This document shows, one piece after another, positions 1 to 16,829 of a stretch of 64,000 nt of DNA. This DNA comes from Gerris lacustris (Eukaryota; Arthropoda; Insecta; Hemiptera; Gerridae). The position numbers and the translations under genes are program-made. The DNA is taken from the NCBI GenBank assembly GCA_951217055.1, contig OX578276.1, positions 35,178,205 through 35,242,204 on the forward strand. Direction: 5' to 3'. Each line of letters begins with the position of its first letter. The stretch's first letter is position 1. The notes beneath the pieces are model-generated. The model searched no databases and had not been told where the DNA came from. It worked only from the letters and a program-made list of their open reading frames with translations.

Positions 1-479
1 AGGAATTAAATTTGTCTACGGACTCTACACGTCTAATGCCAGAACTACAGCCGCAATCACAACGGACAAACGGTATCACAGCGAGAAAAACTAAGATGAG
101 ACAATCCATGTCGGGGCTAAGTGGACAAGGACCTAGTATGACGGGTTGAAGTTGGAAAGCATAAGCGTGAAATTATGAACCTATTTTGAATGTGCAAAGG
201 AATGACATGCAATAAATAAAGTATATTATATCACATAATTACAGTGTTTTCGTAACAGTGAATATGTTACATGATCGCGTTCCACTTGAGCTCACTGCAA
301 CTCGACTGATAACAGATAAGAGATTCTATCAGGATGACCAGGTTTGCACTTGCACCTACTCCCGCCATAAATTTACTACGTTATTTCCATGTCTTATTTA
401 CCGCCAAATTTTAAACGTAAATTTGAATAAACAAATTGCATCTCCGTCTAGTATCTACAGTTTGTCTTTAACTTTCGCT
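1..479. other. Nothing recognised
   Basis: No credible coding sequence. The short frame at 258-563 runs into the hAT MITE and is not protein-like. Confidence 0.6.
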
Positions 480-725
480 CAGTGGCGTAACTATGGGCCC
501 GCACAGGCTCGCATTGCGGGCCCGCATTTGGAGGCCCCATATCCAAAACAAAAAAATAATTAATTATTATCTTCGTACCAACGTTGATGGGGGCCCCTTC
601 AATTAGAGCATATCAAAATTTGTTAAGGGCCCTGTTCAGTTTTTTTTTCTCATCAATTTTCTTTGTCGAGGGGCCCCAAAAAGAGATTGCGGGGGGGGGG
701 CCCCAATGCCCTAGCTACCCCACTG
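480..725. mobile_element. hAT-like MITE, copy 1
   Basis: Starts CAGTGGCGTAACTA and ends TAGCTACCCCACTG, imperfect terminal inverted repeats of the CAGTGGCG type. Flanks CTTTCGCT (472-479) and CTTTCGCG (726-733) match 7 of 8, the 8-bp target duplication expected of hAT elements. Internally very rich in GGGCCC and G/C runs; no coding capacity. Confidence 0.75.
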
Positions 726-1282
726 CTTTCGCGATAATTTATTTGTGACTTACATAATTTTAATATTCGATTCGCATACCTATAACATCGCATAACCTTC
801 GCTTATTCTACAATTTCAATTAAATAAAGTTGCAACTTGTAGGTCTAGTAAAATTATAAGATGTACAGACTACAGACAGTACAGAGGTGCATTCGCTAAT
901 TTTCCAGTACCGGAACGCTAGAGGTTCTTAGGGGAATAACGCTAAGGAAAGCGGGGGGTGGGGTCAACAAATTTTGGATAATGTAATCTCTAAAATCACG
1001 TTTTATAGGTAAAATTTACCATTAGAGCCCCAAGGCATGATAAGTGAAGTAACAAGACTAAATCTACTGTAGGGGGGAAAAACCGTTTATTAACTTCATA
1101 TTTTACAATAAATTTAATTTTGCAATACTGCTGGAAAATTTTTCATGGCAGAAGTAAAATTTGTGGATATTAATTTTAGCAAAACTTCTTTTGTTATTAT
1201 TATTATTCTATTAATTAGCTATTCTATATCACATTAAGAATTCAGAAACAAAGTATTTATATAATTACCTACCGTACCGATT

Positions 1283-1625
1283 ATTTTTACTTTCTCATAT
1301 CATATAAAGAGAAAGTATTGTGATGGCGCGAAAATTCGATTTTGATGGATTTACACGTTTTGAGGTCCCCTGAGTCCAAAAAAGTGTCTGCGCAGACGCC
1401 TGGAGCCTACAATACTGGGCAGATGTTGACGAAATTTGGCATACATGTTGAGAAAAATCATACTCCGAGGCGAAATCGAGAACGAATTTTAGCTCCAAAT
1501 TAGGGGGGCGCTACCCCCCAAAAATTCTGAAAAAACGTGAAAAATAATAAATAATTATTTCTTGAAAACGGTTCCGACGATTTTGATTAAAAAGTTCTAT
1601 AATGTAGCCCATTTTTTTAATCTTT
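1283..1625 (+). repeat. Dispersed repeat family B, copy 1
   Basis: Recognised by 'AAAGAGAAAGTATTGTGATG', 'GAAAATTCGATTTTGATGG', 'GAAATTTGGCATACATGTT' and 'GGGGGCGCTACCCCCC'. Other copies are near 10108, 16830, 39540 and 46115. Non-coding, no visible terminal inverted repeats; type unknown. Confidence 0.6.
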
Positions 1626-2280
1626 ATTTTATTGAATTTAGATCGGCTCACAACGTTGTTAATGGTAATAACGTCATAAACAAAAACAAAGTTAGTTTAG
1701 GGATTATGAATAAGCTATAAAATACAACGAAATTTACTGAGTTGTTCAAATAATAAGTTTTTATAATACTGAACATGAATTTAGCACAAGTTAATCCCTC
1801 TACATTTGTACGAGTATTATATTTTATATTTATGAATCAATAGTTTTATTTAGTACAGTAGTACCACTACAAACTACAAATCCCAAAACAAGATATTGAC
1901 AAATCTATACATATTTTATTTATTTTTATTATTTATTAAGTAATTTTTGGAACTGAACTACAAGGTTAAAGCACAACAGTTACACACACGATTTAAATAT
2001 TTTTATGCTAATTAAAAAATACTTATTCAAGCAAAAAAATACATTAAAATATCAAGAAAAACATACTAGAATTTCCTTAGTGTTGGGAACACATTCTACG
2101 CAAAAAATAGTATATTATGTTACTAGGCTGTGAAGTGTGTTTTTTTTTAAGAAAAAACACTTTACAGTCGTGTAGCATATGATATTTTTTCCGTGGTAGC
2201 AGACAATGAAAAAACATTAAATATTAATCAATAATCAATATAATAATATCAAATATTAGTAGTACATACTTAATACTTAA

Positions 2281-2360
2281 CCAGTGGCGGTTCTAGGCCT
2301 TGCAGGGCCCTGGGCGGTATGATACGGTGGACCCCCCTTCAAGGGGGGTCCGGCCCCTCT
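2281..2360. repeat. Isolated CAGTGGCG-type transposon end and GC hairpin
   Basis: CAGTGGCGGTTCTAGG at 2282 resembles a hAT terminal repeat. A hairpin GGACCCCCC-TTCAA-GGGGGGTCC sits at 2329-2351. No matching right end was found before the 55-base T run at 2562-2616. Confidence 0.35.
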
Positions 2361-2559
2361 CCCCCGTAAATTTGATTTGAAAACTACATGCTTTAAAATC
2401 ACTTTTTACGCTATTTCAGCTGACACCAAGCCTCATACTCATTCTTGATTCTATCTTTCTTTAAGACATCTCGCACTTGGGTTTTCCCGTTTTCATTTTT
2501 GAATTAATTGTTTAGGCGAAATATTTCTTTTTTTTATATGCTTCTAGAGTAACACCGTT

Positions 2560-2561
<2 letters not shown>

Positions 2562-2616
<55 letters not shown>
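2562..2616. repeat. Poly-T run of 55 bases
   Basis: Uninterrupted T tract, probably a microsatellite or the A tail of an element inserted on the other strand. Confidence 0.9.
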
Positions 2617-2620
<4 letters not shown>

Positions 2621-2907
2621 AAATAAAATTATATAAAAGACGAAAAAGACTCACTATATTATTAATGAGCTTGTTTTACAATGAACAAAAAATCTCTTTC
2701 TGTGTTACACGGAAAAAAGCAAAAATTGAAATTAGTATGACAAATGATGTAAAAGGCGAAACAGAGATTTACGAGTTTAACAGGCAGGAGGGCTAGTGGA
2801 AAATGATAAAAAATTCTCACTTTCTGTGTTACACGAAATAAACAAAACATTGAAAAGAGTTCGACAGTTAAAATAAAACAGTCATGCACCATGATTTAAT
2901 TTAATGA

Positions 2908-4328
2908 GCGAACTTTCAAAGAAATCTGCATATTATAAAAGATACAAACATAAAAATTTAAAAAACACGTTTGCGCATGCGCACACATTGCTATTGGTAG
3001 GTACGACGGCAATAAAATTCTTAGAGAACCGTCTAGGGCAGGGGCTAGGCTAACCCGCTCAATCCCTGAATATTTCACCGATATTAGTCTATTAATTCCG
3101 GAGTTATGGCTGTTACAACAAATTTTAGATTTGCGCATGAGCAGCTATTACTAATCCTAGGTGGCCTTACAGGAAATTTTGCGCTGATTCCCAATATACT
3201 GCAAGTTAAAATGTTTCAGATACTACTTTTCAGAAAAAAAAATTGATTCACAGTTCACAGGGGTACGGGGTACAAAATTCAAAATTGTATATACCCTTCA
3301 AGATGCATGTCTTTGGAAAGCTCTTTAAGAGTCCAGTAATTGTTGTTATGTTCACTTTTTTTTCCGGTTGAAATTTTACATGCCTGTTTCAATTGTACTT
3401 CAGACAATGTGTTAGAAGTTTGATTAAAATCGTTGTACGTTAGAACAGAAGATATCGGTAAAAACGTTGTTTTCTTTATTTTAAACGTTTGGGTCCACTT
3501 TAATGAATTTAGCGATCTTTATCACTTCATAACAGTGTCGGTGTTCGTTTTACTAAAAAAAATATTTAAAAAAGTTGTTTGTCTCATTAAATAGATGAAG
3601 TTAGAATATTTTCTTGGATAAAATACGCAGTATTATAATAATATACCTAATATATTGAAATAAGCAATAAGCACAGATCAATTTTACTTTTAACAAGACC
3701 GTGATTCGTGATTATATGTTCGATATTTACAAAACCAAGTGATATTTTGACGTATAACAAAAATAAACAAGTCAAGTAACAGGCTTCCATAATAACATTT
3801 TTCCCCGTCTTTTTGAAGCTTACGTTTACGCGAGCGTTGCGCGTGAACGCTTGGGCGGATAACGTTTTCCAACGAACTCAGCCTGGACATTGGTAAAATG
3901 AACATGTGTACCAAATTTCAACTAACTCGGTGATCTTTTACTCAAGTTATCTTCATCAGTAGATTTCGTGACGGTTTTTGCGTGACGGTGATTTTGTGAC
4001 GGTGATTTTGTGATGGTTATTTTGTGACGGTGATTTTGGTCGTTTTTTTGGATTCACTCCCGGGCTCCAGAACGTGCCATAAGGAACTTCGTTCCAATAA
4101 ATAAACATTTATAATGACATAATAAACATTTCACAATACAATTATTTGTGCTGAGCTATATTTTTCACTTGTCATAAATCGGCCTGGGCCGTGGTAATCA
4201 TATACATACATAATAAAAGTGTTTAATTTCAGGAATCGATTAAGAATGGTCTAAAACGGATTTTCATGGAGAAAATTCTCAAAAATTTTGAAGCAATTGC
4301 AATAGCTTAATTTTCATCGAAAATTCGC
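2908..4328 (-). mobile_element. TIR element 'E' copy 1, split by a nested repeat
   Basis: The ends GCGAACTTTCAAAGAAA (2908) and ATCGAAAATTCGC (to 4328) are inverted repeats shared with the copy at 49272-49795. The interiors match in reverse orientation: the 'CTTCAAGATGCATGTC' segment near 3300 and the 'AATCGATTAAGAATGGTC' segment near 4235. Between them, about 3385-4190 is occupied by repeat family D (see 34560-35060), so one repeat appears nested in the other. No coding capacity. Confidence 0.55.
3385..4190 (+). repeat. Dispersed repeat family D, copy nested in element E
   Basis: Shares with 34560-35060 the marker segments 'TTACGCGAGCGTTGCGCG', 'ATCACTTCATAACAGTGTCG', 'CCAACGAACTCAGCC' and 'ACCAAATTTCAACTAA'. 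Includes a short tandem array at 3968-4040 (about five copies of a 15-16 bp unit like TGTGACGGTGATTTT). Borders approximate. Confidence 0.5.
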
Positions 4329-5366
4329 TAAAATGTACGAAAATCAATTTATGTAAATGACGAAACAGAAATTTACGTGTGCGAGGAATAGTTAAAAATA
4401 AATAACAATTTAAAAAGAACGTGCAAAAGACTTTGATGTAATCTTATCTGGCCAGATACTTACACAAAATGATTTAGCGGTTCCGTCTTATACAGTTTAC
4501 CCTAATATTCCTGGCTATAATTTCTTTTCTTTTCCGGGTTACACAGGTTTTCGTATTTTTTTCCGTTAAGTCAGGTTTCTGTGTTATACAGGGTCCGTCT
4601 TAGTCAAGTTATTTTTTGTTTAGGTGTTCGTAAGAAAAGTCTATATTATACATGTGTGGGGGAGTATAATATTTGTTCCGATAACCACAAAATTAAAGGT
4701 GATTTAACCTATATTTATGCCTAGTTGATCTTTGGTTTATTTATTTACTATTTTATTTTGCATATTATTGTAAGGGGAAGGCCTCTCGGAGAGGTTTCCA
4801 ACCCAGGCCTCTGTCACTGCAACACTGTTACCTAACCTCTATATAAGACAACAGTATATCGTTGTAAGTAAGTTCCAAGTTTTCTTCTAGCCAAGAAACA
4901 CTCATTTGTAGGGGAATATACTATTTTTTCGACAATTTGTAATTTATTTTTGTTTTGCATAGTTTAACTGCAAGGCAGAAAAATAGAAAATTGAAGAAGA
5001 CATTCTTACTGGATTATAGGTGTCCGTTAGTCCTTTTTGGCTCACCAGCTAAGAGGAAAAGGCTGTAAACGTATTAGATTAGATAATTTCCAAGAGGGTT
5101 CCATTTTGCTGCCTGGGGGTCCCTACAGGGTTTAATCCACACAGACACGGACTAAATTGTACATTTATCAACAAAAATTATTTGTAATAGATGGAAAGTC
5201 CAAAACTTATTCAAATATATGTAGACTTCATTAACTTCAAATAAATGTACTTAGGGAGAGATTGGTTATAGATATTATATAAAAAAATAAATATTTAACG
5301 AATAAAATAAAACAAAATACTTTTTTAATCACAGATAAGTTAAGTTTATACAGATGTGTAAAGTTT
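4329..5366. other. Intergenic, downstream of gene 1
   Basis: Includes the expected 3' UTR of gene 1 next to 5366. No hexamer could be chosen with confidence. Otherwise AT-rich, no repeat recognised. Confidence 0.6.
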
Positions 5367-9842
<4,476 letters not shown>

Positions 9843-9882
9843 GGTCCTGAAACATATTAGACACAATTATTATCATACTAAA

Positions 9883-10971
9883 CAGAGACGGAACTAGACC
9901 TGCTGAGGCCCGTGTGCAAGATTTTTTTTGAGGCCCCCCCCCCCCCCCTCCAAGATGACCAAAGATTTGTAATAAATTGCTACAGAAATCATTATTTTAT
10001 GATAAAAAAACAAAATAAATTAAATTCGAATTTAAATGGACTACATTTTAGAATGTGTTAATCAAAGTCGTCGGAACCGTTTTCGAGTAATAATTTTTCA
10101 CTTTTTACTTTCTCATATAAAGAGAAAGTATTGTGATGCCGCGAAAATTCGATTTTGATGGATTTACACGTTTTGAGGCCCCCTGAGTCTAAAAAAGTGG
10201 TTTTTAAAAAATGTCTGTCTGTCGTCTGTCGTCTGTGCAGACGCCTGGAACCTAAACTACTTGGCCGATTTTGACGAAATTTGGCATACATGTTCAGAAA
10301 AATCATACCCCGAGGCTTAATCGAGAAATGAATTTTAGCTCTAAATTTGGGGGCGCTACCCCCCAAAAACTCTGAAATAACATGAAAAAAAATTATTTCT
10401 CGTAAACGGTTCCGAAAATGTAGTCCATTTGAATACGAATCCAACGATATAAGCCGTTTTCCCGGGAAAAATCTAGTTCCTGAGAAATTTGCTTAAAACG
10501 CGGACGGACAGAGCCCAGGTTCGATTCCCCGCCCAGGAGAAGTTATTTTTATGATAAATTTTTATTAAATGTTCAATAATATTTAAATGTAAATTTTAAA
10601 ACTAATAAATGGAAACACTGGGCTAAGTAATTATAAACTTGTATATGAGAAAGTTTGACTGAGTTGTCTCGGACCGATTTTTTATATTAATAATATTATC
10701 TTAATAAGCCTTTAACATCAATTGTCTCAAAAAATGATACTAATAATTATAATTATTATGTGGAAAAGAATATAGACGCCTACCACATAAAAATAATATT
10801 AATAATAACAATGGTAATAAATAAAATATAAACTAACTTCACCTTTTTAGTAAAATTATTCTTTATTTTTATTTTTTATTTTTTTTATAACTGGCCGAGC
10901 GGAAGTGAGGCCCCCCTTACCCCGAGGCCCGTGTGCGGCTGACCCCATGCACACGGCTAGTTCCGGCACTG
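9883..10971. mobile_element. hAT-like element just upstream of gene 1, with a second repeat inside
   Basis: The left end CAGAGACGGAACTAGACCTG and the right end CTAGTTCCGGCACTG are imperfect inverted repeats, followed inward on both sides by GAGGCCCGTGTGC. Perfect 7-bp flanks ATACTAA (9876-9882 and 10972-10978) suggest a target duplication, one base short of the 8 normal for hAT. 1,089 bp without a transposase frame. A copy of the repeat that starts 'ACTTTCTCATATAAAGAG' occupies about 10108-10560. The element begins 36 bp upstream (in gene sense) of the 3' splice site before the gene 1 ATG. Confidence 0.6.
10108..10560 (+). repeat. Dispersed repeat family B, copy inside the hAT-like element
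   Basis: Best-preserved copy, continuing past 'CCGTTTTCCCGGGAAAAATC' to a tRNA-like B box (GGTTCGATTCCCC, about 10521-10533) and 'GGAGAAGTTATTTTTATGAT'. The B box suggests that part derives from a tRNA-related SINE, but I see no convincing A box. Confidence 0.55.
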
Positions 10972-11104
10972 ATACTAAATCCTTTTTTGGGGATTGGGTC
11001 CAGTCGAGGGGTTAGCGCACTCAATTCTCACCTGAGTTAAAGGTCAGACGAGTATTTGTAAAAATATAAGCGGTAATAAAAAGTGTTAATCAAATTAAAA
11101 GTTA

Positions 11105-11370
11105 GAATGAGGAAGAGAAACCAATTGGCAAAGAAGGTTAAAACTTATATGAGGCTAAAATGGGTTAATTGGGTTTACCATCCAAATTGAATTAATACAG
11201 CATAATTTAATTAAACCGACAGTCATACTTCTAAAACGTTAGTAGTAAAAACTTAGTTCATAATGTCTAAAACGGGTCTGTTGTCAGGACTTTTGGAAAT
11301 CGGAGACACAAAATTCCTTCTTCAGAATGACCACAATGCTTCCGTCACCTTATGGTAAGCTCGGAATCAA
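11105..11370 (+). repeat. Dispersed repeat family C, partial
   Basis: Contains the '3-prime' segments of family C: 'TTTACCATCCAAATTGAATTAA', 'GGAAATCGGAGACACAAAATTCC' (in part) and a TGGTAAGCTCGGAA end. Related copies are near 14165, 20996, 23008, 35340, 43860 and 47470. Confidence 0.5.
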
Positions 11371-12187
11371 TAAAGAACAGTAATGTTATATAATAATAAT
11401 TGTCCGAAGATCGGGAGTTGCAATGTTTTCGTCAGAGAGTTAAAGTATCAAAATAAAATAACGCTGACCATAATAATTGTCTTTCATTGTAGACGACTGC
11501 TATTTCTATATTCCAACCACATCAATTTAGTACGCACACGTACATCACTCCTTCCTAATCGCGTTAACCCATTCTCGATGAATTTTAACTCCGAATATTA
11601 TTAGAATTTAAATTAACGTAGTTATGAATAACTATAGATTTCGTCTTAGAATATCTTATCTTAACGGACGGCAGTGCGTAAGGCCCAGTAAGCATGCAGT
11701 GTATCTTTACTTAAAGTAATTCACCCGGTTTTTATCTCCCTCATACCTCTGCTTCATCTTAAGATGGGCTTTTGAATTTTAAAACATAGATTAAGCTTAA
11801 GTAGCTTAGGACAATGTAAAAAAATTGGTTCTCTTTCGCTAGCGTCGGTCTCGCATGCTCGGGCTCGCATGCAGTGTAAAAGCCGTCTTCTTCGTAGGTT
11901 TAATGTATATATGAGTTTAAATGAAATTATAATTACTATACTTACTAAGGGAGACAGATAGAGAAAAATAGACTTCTGCGCCGGGACTCGAACCACGGAC
12001 CTCCCCCTCATTAAAATTTAAACGTTCCGTAGTATGAATACTACCAAAAACTTATAAACATTGTATATTGTATATATGAGGTAAATACAGGGGCCTCGCT
12101 TTCTCCAATGCCTCGTAAGACGTCCATGATGCTGAAGCCAGCAGAAAGGAATGATATTCCCAACAAAAAACCTAGCTGTGGAAAAAG

Positions 12188-13432
12188 GGCCAAGTTCCTG
12201 ACCCCCTCCCAAAAAAGGCAGCCTGTTATCAAACTAGTGACATCAACATTGTGGCCAAGACTGCTCTTTCTTTAGTCCATAACCTCCTACTTTCATGCGC
12301 AACACTGCACTTTAATTAGTATTTCTTAACTCTTTAATCAATACCAATTTTTAGGGTCCGTAGGCAAAACCAAGGACCCTTATATTTTCCTGCCTGTGTC
12401 TGTCCGTCCGTCCTGTCGCCTGCTCTCACAGCTACACCTTTCGTCTGATCACTTGTACTTATGTGATGTGTCTTGTACTTACCCACATATTTTAAAAATA
12501 TAGCGACTTAAAAAAAATATTTTTCAAAAAATTAGGGTAAAAAAACTTAAGGGTTAAAATTTGTTTATTTTTTTTCGACACCGTAAGGGGTATCATATGA
12601 AAGGATACGTCGCGCTGATTACAAAAATATATAATTCTTTGGTTATAGTTATAACTTTGATAGGGCGAGCGTAGGCAAGTTTGAAGTGGGTGTGAAACGT
12701 GTCCTCTAACGTGTGAACTCTATCTCGCTTATGTGAAGTGCAAAAAATTTGAAAAAATTCCTGAACATTCTTCGACCAAAAGTAAAGATACCAATTTTTG
12801 GAAATTTCGAAAAAATATTATTTCATTTTTTATTGACAAAATACGTTTTTTATATAATTATGGTCTTTTCGATGTATTTATATGGTTGTAGTCCGGTTCA
12901 TTGGCAATAAAATACTTAATAAGAAGTTTGTTTATGTGTTTTGAGAATATCAGACCCATAGCATAGTTCAAAGCAAGCTTTTTAGCATTTTAAAAAAACA
13001 CCATCAATAGGGTACTACTTAAACAATACAGGGTTGCCTACGGACCCTCGCTGTGTGCTGACTAGCACACACTTGACCTATTTATTTTAATGCATTTCCA
13101 GAATGCATTTTTTTTGGCCCGTTTCTGAATGCATAAAACATCAGTATCATAGTATCATGTGCCACCACATAGGAGTTACGTGGATAATGTGAAGGAGAGA
13201 ACTTAAAAGAAAAAAGTTCTAGACCCCCTCCCAAAAAAATCGTCGTATGCTTTTTTATGCTTCATTCAGAATTCAGAATTTGGCAAAGTGTTGAGCAGTC
13301 AAAATAAAATAACAGTTTCGCACATGAAAGTAGGAGTGAAGTAAGGTTATGGAGAAAGAGCAGACTAACCACAATGTATAGATATCACTAATTTGATAGG
13401 CTTAATTTATTTGGGTGGGGTAACTTAGCCCT
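12188..13432. mobile_element. Foldback element 'H', interrupted by repeat family A
   Basis: The left arm at 12190-12299 (CCCCCTCCCAAAAAAGGCAGCC, TTGTGGCCAAGACTGCTC, CCTCCTACTTTCATG) reappears inverted at about 13320-13430 (CATGAAAGTAGGAGTG, AGAGCAGACTAACCAC, TGATAGGC). Between the arms lies a full family A copy (12353-13076). A related shorter element is at 60810-61165. Confidence 0.5.
12353..13076 (+). mobile_element. Repeat family A, copy 1 (MITE-like, about 724 bp)
   Basis: Opens AGGGTCCGTAGGCAAAACC; the inverted partner GCCTACGGACCCT lies at 13036-13048, followed by a small hairpin (TGTGTGCT-GAC-TAGCACACA, imperfect in length) and a CTTGACCT end. Early part CTGTCCGTCCGTC, middle 'TATAGCGACTTAAAAAAAAT' and 'GGGCGAGCGTAGGCAAGTTTG' (in part). 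Non-coding. Two other copies in the same orientation. Confidence 0.65.
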
Positions 13433-14164
13433 TATTTAATGGTCAACCATTTTAAATGGTTTAAAAAAGAGTGTAAGTATAAACAAAGTTTTCCAAGTTT
13501 TCAAGTATAAGCAAGTGTTTTAACCATTTAATAAACTTTAAAAGTTATTTAAAAATTGAAAAGTAGAATGATTCTAATTTTTATAATTAGTTTACGATGT
13601 AACACAAATATATTATGACCTAGTCTTCAATAGTTAATATTTTTGGTTCACAAGCAATCTTTCAATCATCGTTTCAATTGTCAAGGTTTTATTGAATCCA
13701 ATCTCTGGATTGAGTGATTGAGCCAAATCATAAGATAGATTCCTATGTTAGTCATTGTCACTGTAAGTTAGGTTCAAATAACAAATATTTTATGATGGAA
13801 TAGCGAGTGAAATAGAGCAGTTTTTATTTAAAGAAATCCTTCAATTTTAGATATTAATAATTACTCACAATAACTTTTAGGGAAATCAATCGATCGACAA
13901 ACTCAACAAAAAACCTTTGTTATAAAAAAGGCGAAGAGCCACTATTATTTTTTTATTTAAAGCAATTAATTAATTATACAAATAAAATTCTAGATAAGTC
14001 CGAAGATGGCCTCCTTAAATTTATTACAGATCAGTATTTTAAATAAAATATATTTTGGATGAGCGAGCGGAGGATACTGCCAATAAGTATAATTTTTATC
14101 TGACATGTTTAAAGAATCCGAAGGTCGTAAGCAAAGCCATGAATGAATTTTAAGAAAATGTCAA

Positions 14165-14580
14165 AAAATAGTACACATAGCTTCCTCGCGTCCTACTTCA
14201 TATACTTCAGAAATTATATTCTTTTACGACCTATTTTTGTTAAACTTATTATTTCCCCCGTTTTTACTATCTCGTATAAAGAGAAAGTAATGTGATGGAG
14301 CGAAATATCAATATAGCAAAAGTTTAAGAGCGCAGACGGTTTAAATTAATCTGGTGCTATCTGTGGCCTACTTTAGACAACCATTCAAATTTTATAAAAA
14401 TCAGATGAGTAATTTTGAAGATATAGGTGTAAATAAATAAATGTTTGTGCGCATGTGGAAGAGAAAAAAATAAGCGTAGAGGGTTGAAACTTATATGGGA
14501 CCATAAATGGGCTAATTATGACCTACCATCCAAATTTAATTAAAATCGCGGAAATGCCAGTTTTTAAGATATGTATTATG
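14165..14580 (+). repeat. Dispersed repeat family C, copy
   Basis: Markers 'ACATAGCTTCCTCGCGTCC', 'AAAATCAGATGAGTAATTTTG', 'GATATAGGTGTAAATAAATA' and 'GACCTACCATCCAAATTTAA'. Holds a short family B fragment at 14268-14310. Confidence 0.5.
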
Positions 14581-15530
14581 TCAATGTCATATTATTAAAT
14601 ATGACTATGTGAATGAGTTTTATGATATAGATGAAGTTTTATTTGCTAGCAAAAAATGTTAATTATAATAATAATCTTCTTTACATATATTACATCAAAT
14701 ATAATCAAAACATATAATACTTGACCAAATTAATGTCAGTATATTTGACATTGAACAAAAATGAAATTATATTAACTCTTGTACTTCTTATTCCAATTTT
14801 AACATTAAAACAAACAAGGAAAGAAAAAATTAAATTTATTTTGTAATAACTACAATCAGATTATCAGTTTCTTCACTTATTTATTGATTTATAATTTAAT
14901 TCATAAAGCAGAGCTTACACGGTCAATATATTGAACAATATAGGGTAATATTGATCATGTGCGGAGTGGATTGAAGTCCATTTCCAATATTGAACAAAAT
15001 TTAAATTTTATTATTTACATTGATCAATACATTAACCGTGAGCGGTCGTACTTCAACACATTGATGCATATCCAGTTGAGGCAAATATTTCACACGGTTG
15101 TGCGACGATGCTCTGATTTAGGTCGTCATAATAATTACTGGCTTATGATTTGTTAAAGTGTCATGAAGTTGGCTGAAACTGTTTGGTATCAAGTTTGACA
15201 TTCTGTATTAGTGGTACATGTTTTTTATTTTCACTTTTATTAAATTCTAGTTTGTTTTAATTTCAAGTTGTATTTTATTTTAAACATTAAAATTTAATTA
15301 AAAGATACAGTATAAGAAATGATAAATGCTTTTGGTAGTTCGTCCGTCCGTCGCATCTTGGAGTATATCTCCCGACCTACTGTAGCTGGAGATTTGAAAT
15401 TTTGTATTCTAGATACTAGATAAACTTTTTTGCCCAAAAACAGAAAAATTATTGCGAACTAACCACTCAAAATGTCTGCGATCAGGAATTGATCTCAAAA
15501 TTTTATATTTTTGTAATTTTTAAGTAAGGG

Positions 15531-16130
15531 TATCATTTCAGAGGTATTGAAATGTAGACCACAAATATATATCGCGTTTCCAAAATGGCGGCCATTTTAC
15601 CCCTGAAAAAATTAAAACAAAACGCAAAGTGTACCCCCCTGCACTACCCCATTAGGATAGGTCCTAAAAATACCAAATTCCAAAATATGTGGTCCAATGA
15701 TATTAACGAGTTGACATAATAAATAAAAATTGTAGAAATATTAGGGGTCGTAACAACGGAGCTCCATAATTTTTATTATTTGAAAATTCGAAGTCGGGTA
15801 TCATTTTAAAGGTATTAAAATTTGATTTACAAAAATATATCGTGTTTCCAAAATGGCGGCTATTTGACCCCCAAAAAAATGTTTAAAAAACGCAAAAAAA
15901 TGTCCCCTCCCGGCTACCCCATTAGCACAAGTCTTAAAAAAAGGCAAAAATATGCATCTCTGTGGTCCAATGATATTTCCGGGAGTTGATTCCAGTAACT
16001 ACGCAGACCCAAAATTTTTATTACTTGGAAATTTGAAGTTGGGTGCCATTTTAAAGGAATTGAAATTTGGTTCCTAACAATATATTGTGTTTCCAAAATA
16101 ATTTTACCCCTAAAATAATCAAATAAGTGC
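15531..16130. repeat. Degenerate tandem repeat, about 245-268 bp unit, 2.3 copies
   Basis: 'TATCATTTCAGAGGTATTGAAA' (15531), 'TATCATTTTAAAGGTATTAAAA' (about 15799) and 'GCCATTTTAAAGGAATTGAAA' (about 16043) each precede 'ATATCGCGTTTCCAAAATGG', 'CCCCATTAG' and 'TGGTCCAATGATATT' in the same order. The third unit stops short before the hAT MITE at 16160. Confidence 0.6.
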
Positions 16131-16159
16131 ATACCGAAGATAGTAAAGGATAATATATG

Positions 16160-16370
16160 AAGTGGCGTAGCTAGGACATTGGGAGCCCCCCCGCAAGAAT
16201 GTTTGGGGGGCCCCCTGCCAAAATAAAATTGACGATCAACCTTCAGAACTGAATAGGGGCCCCTTGACAATAAGTGAGATTTTATTATCGTCTAAGGGGC
16301 CCCCTTCGACATTGGTTTGCCCCCCCCCCCCTGGCACCCCGGGGGCCCCCCGCCATGCGTTACGCCACTA
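16160..16370. mobile_element. hAT-like MITE, same family (copy 2)
   Basis: Begins AAGTGGCGTAGCTAGG and ends GCGTTACGCCACTA, with flanks AATATATG (16152-16159) and ACTATATG (16371-16378), 7 of 8 identical. 211 bp, with the same GGGGGCCCC-rich interior as the copy at 480-725. Confidence 0.65.
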
Positions 16371-16829
16371 ACTATATGCACATCTTGTTTCTTAAAAGTG
16401 TAACTTTTTATACATATTTTTGTAAAAAAAAAAAAATAATAATAATAATGCACTTATGAATTCTTTTGACCGAAGAAACCATTTTAGTAACTTGCTAGCA
16501 TGTACTTGACGGAATTTTTTATATAACGGTAAGACTAATTTCACTTGAAAATGTCGTAAAAGCTATCAAAACATAAAAAAGTGGATAAAACGAGATTTTG
16601 TCTTACCTGTATATTCTGGTATGGAAAAGGTTAAATACTCATTTAGTAATGATGTAGGATAGTTTGAACTCTTATTTATATTGTTTAGTTCAAGCACATC
16701 TCGATAATCATTTGTAATCTTATTTGTGTTATTAATTACTCAACAGCAACCACTTGAAACTTTAAGTACATACTCTCAACAAGACATTTTTTAACTTTTT
16801 CATGTACGTAAAGTATATATCTACATTAT

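Noticed and set aside
11960..12015. tRNA gene on the minus strand (GGTTCGAGTCCCGG B box)
   Set aside because: The B-box region is good but no acceptor stem, A box or anticodon arm can be folded around it; probably a SINE or tRNA-related remnant. Similar B boxes at about 7398 and 10521 were rejected for the same reason.
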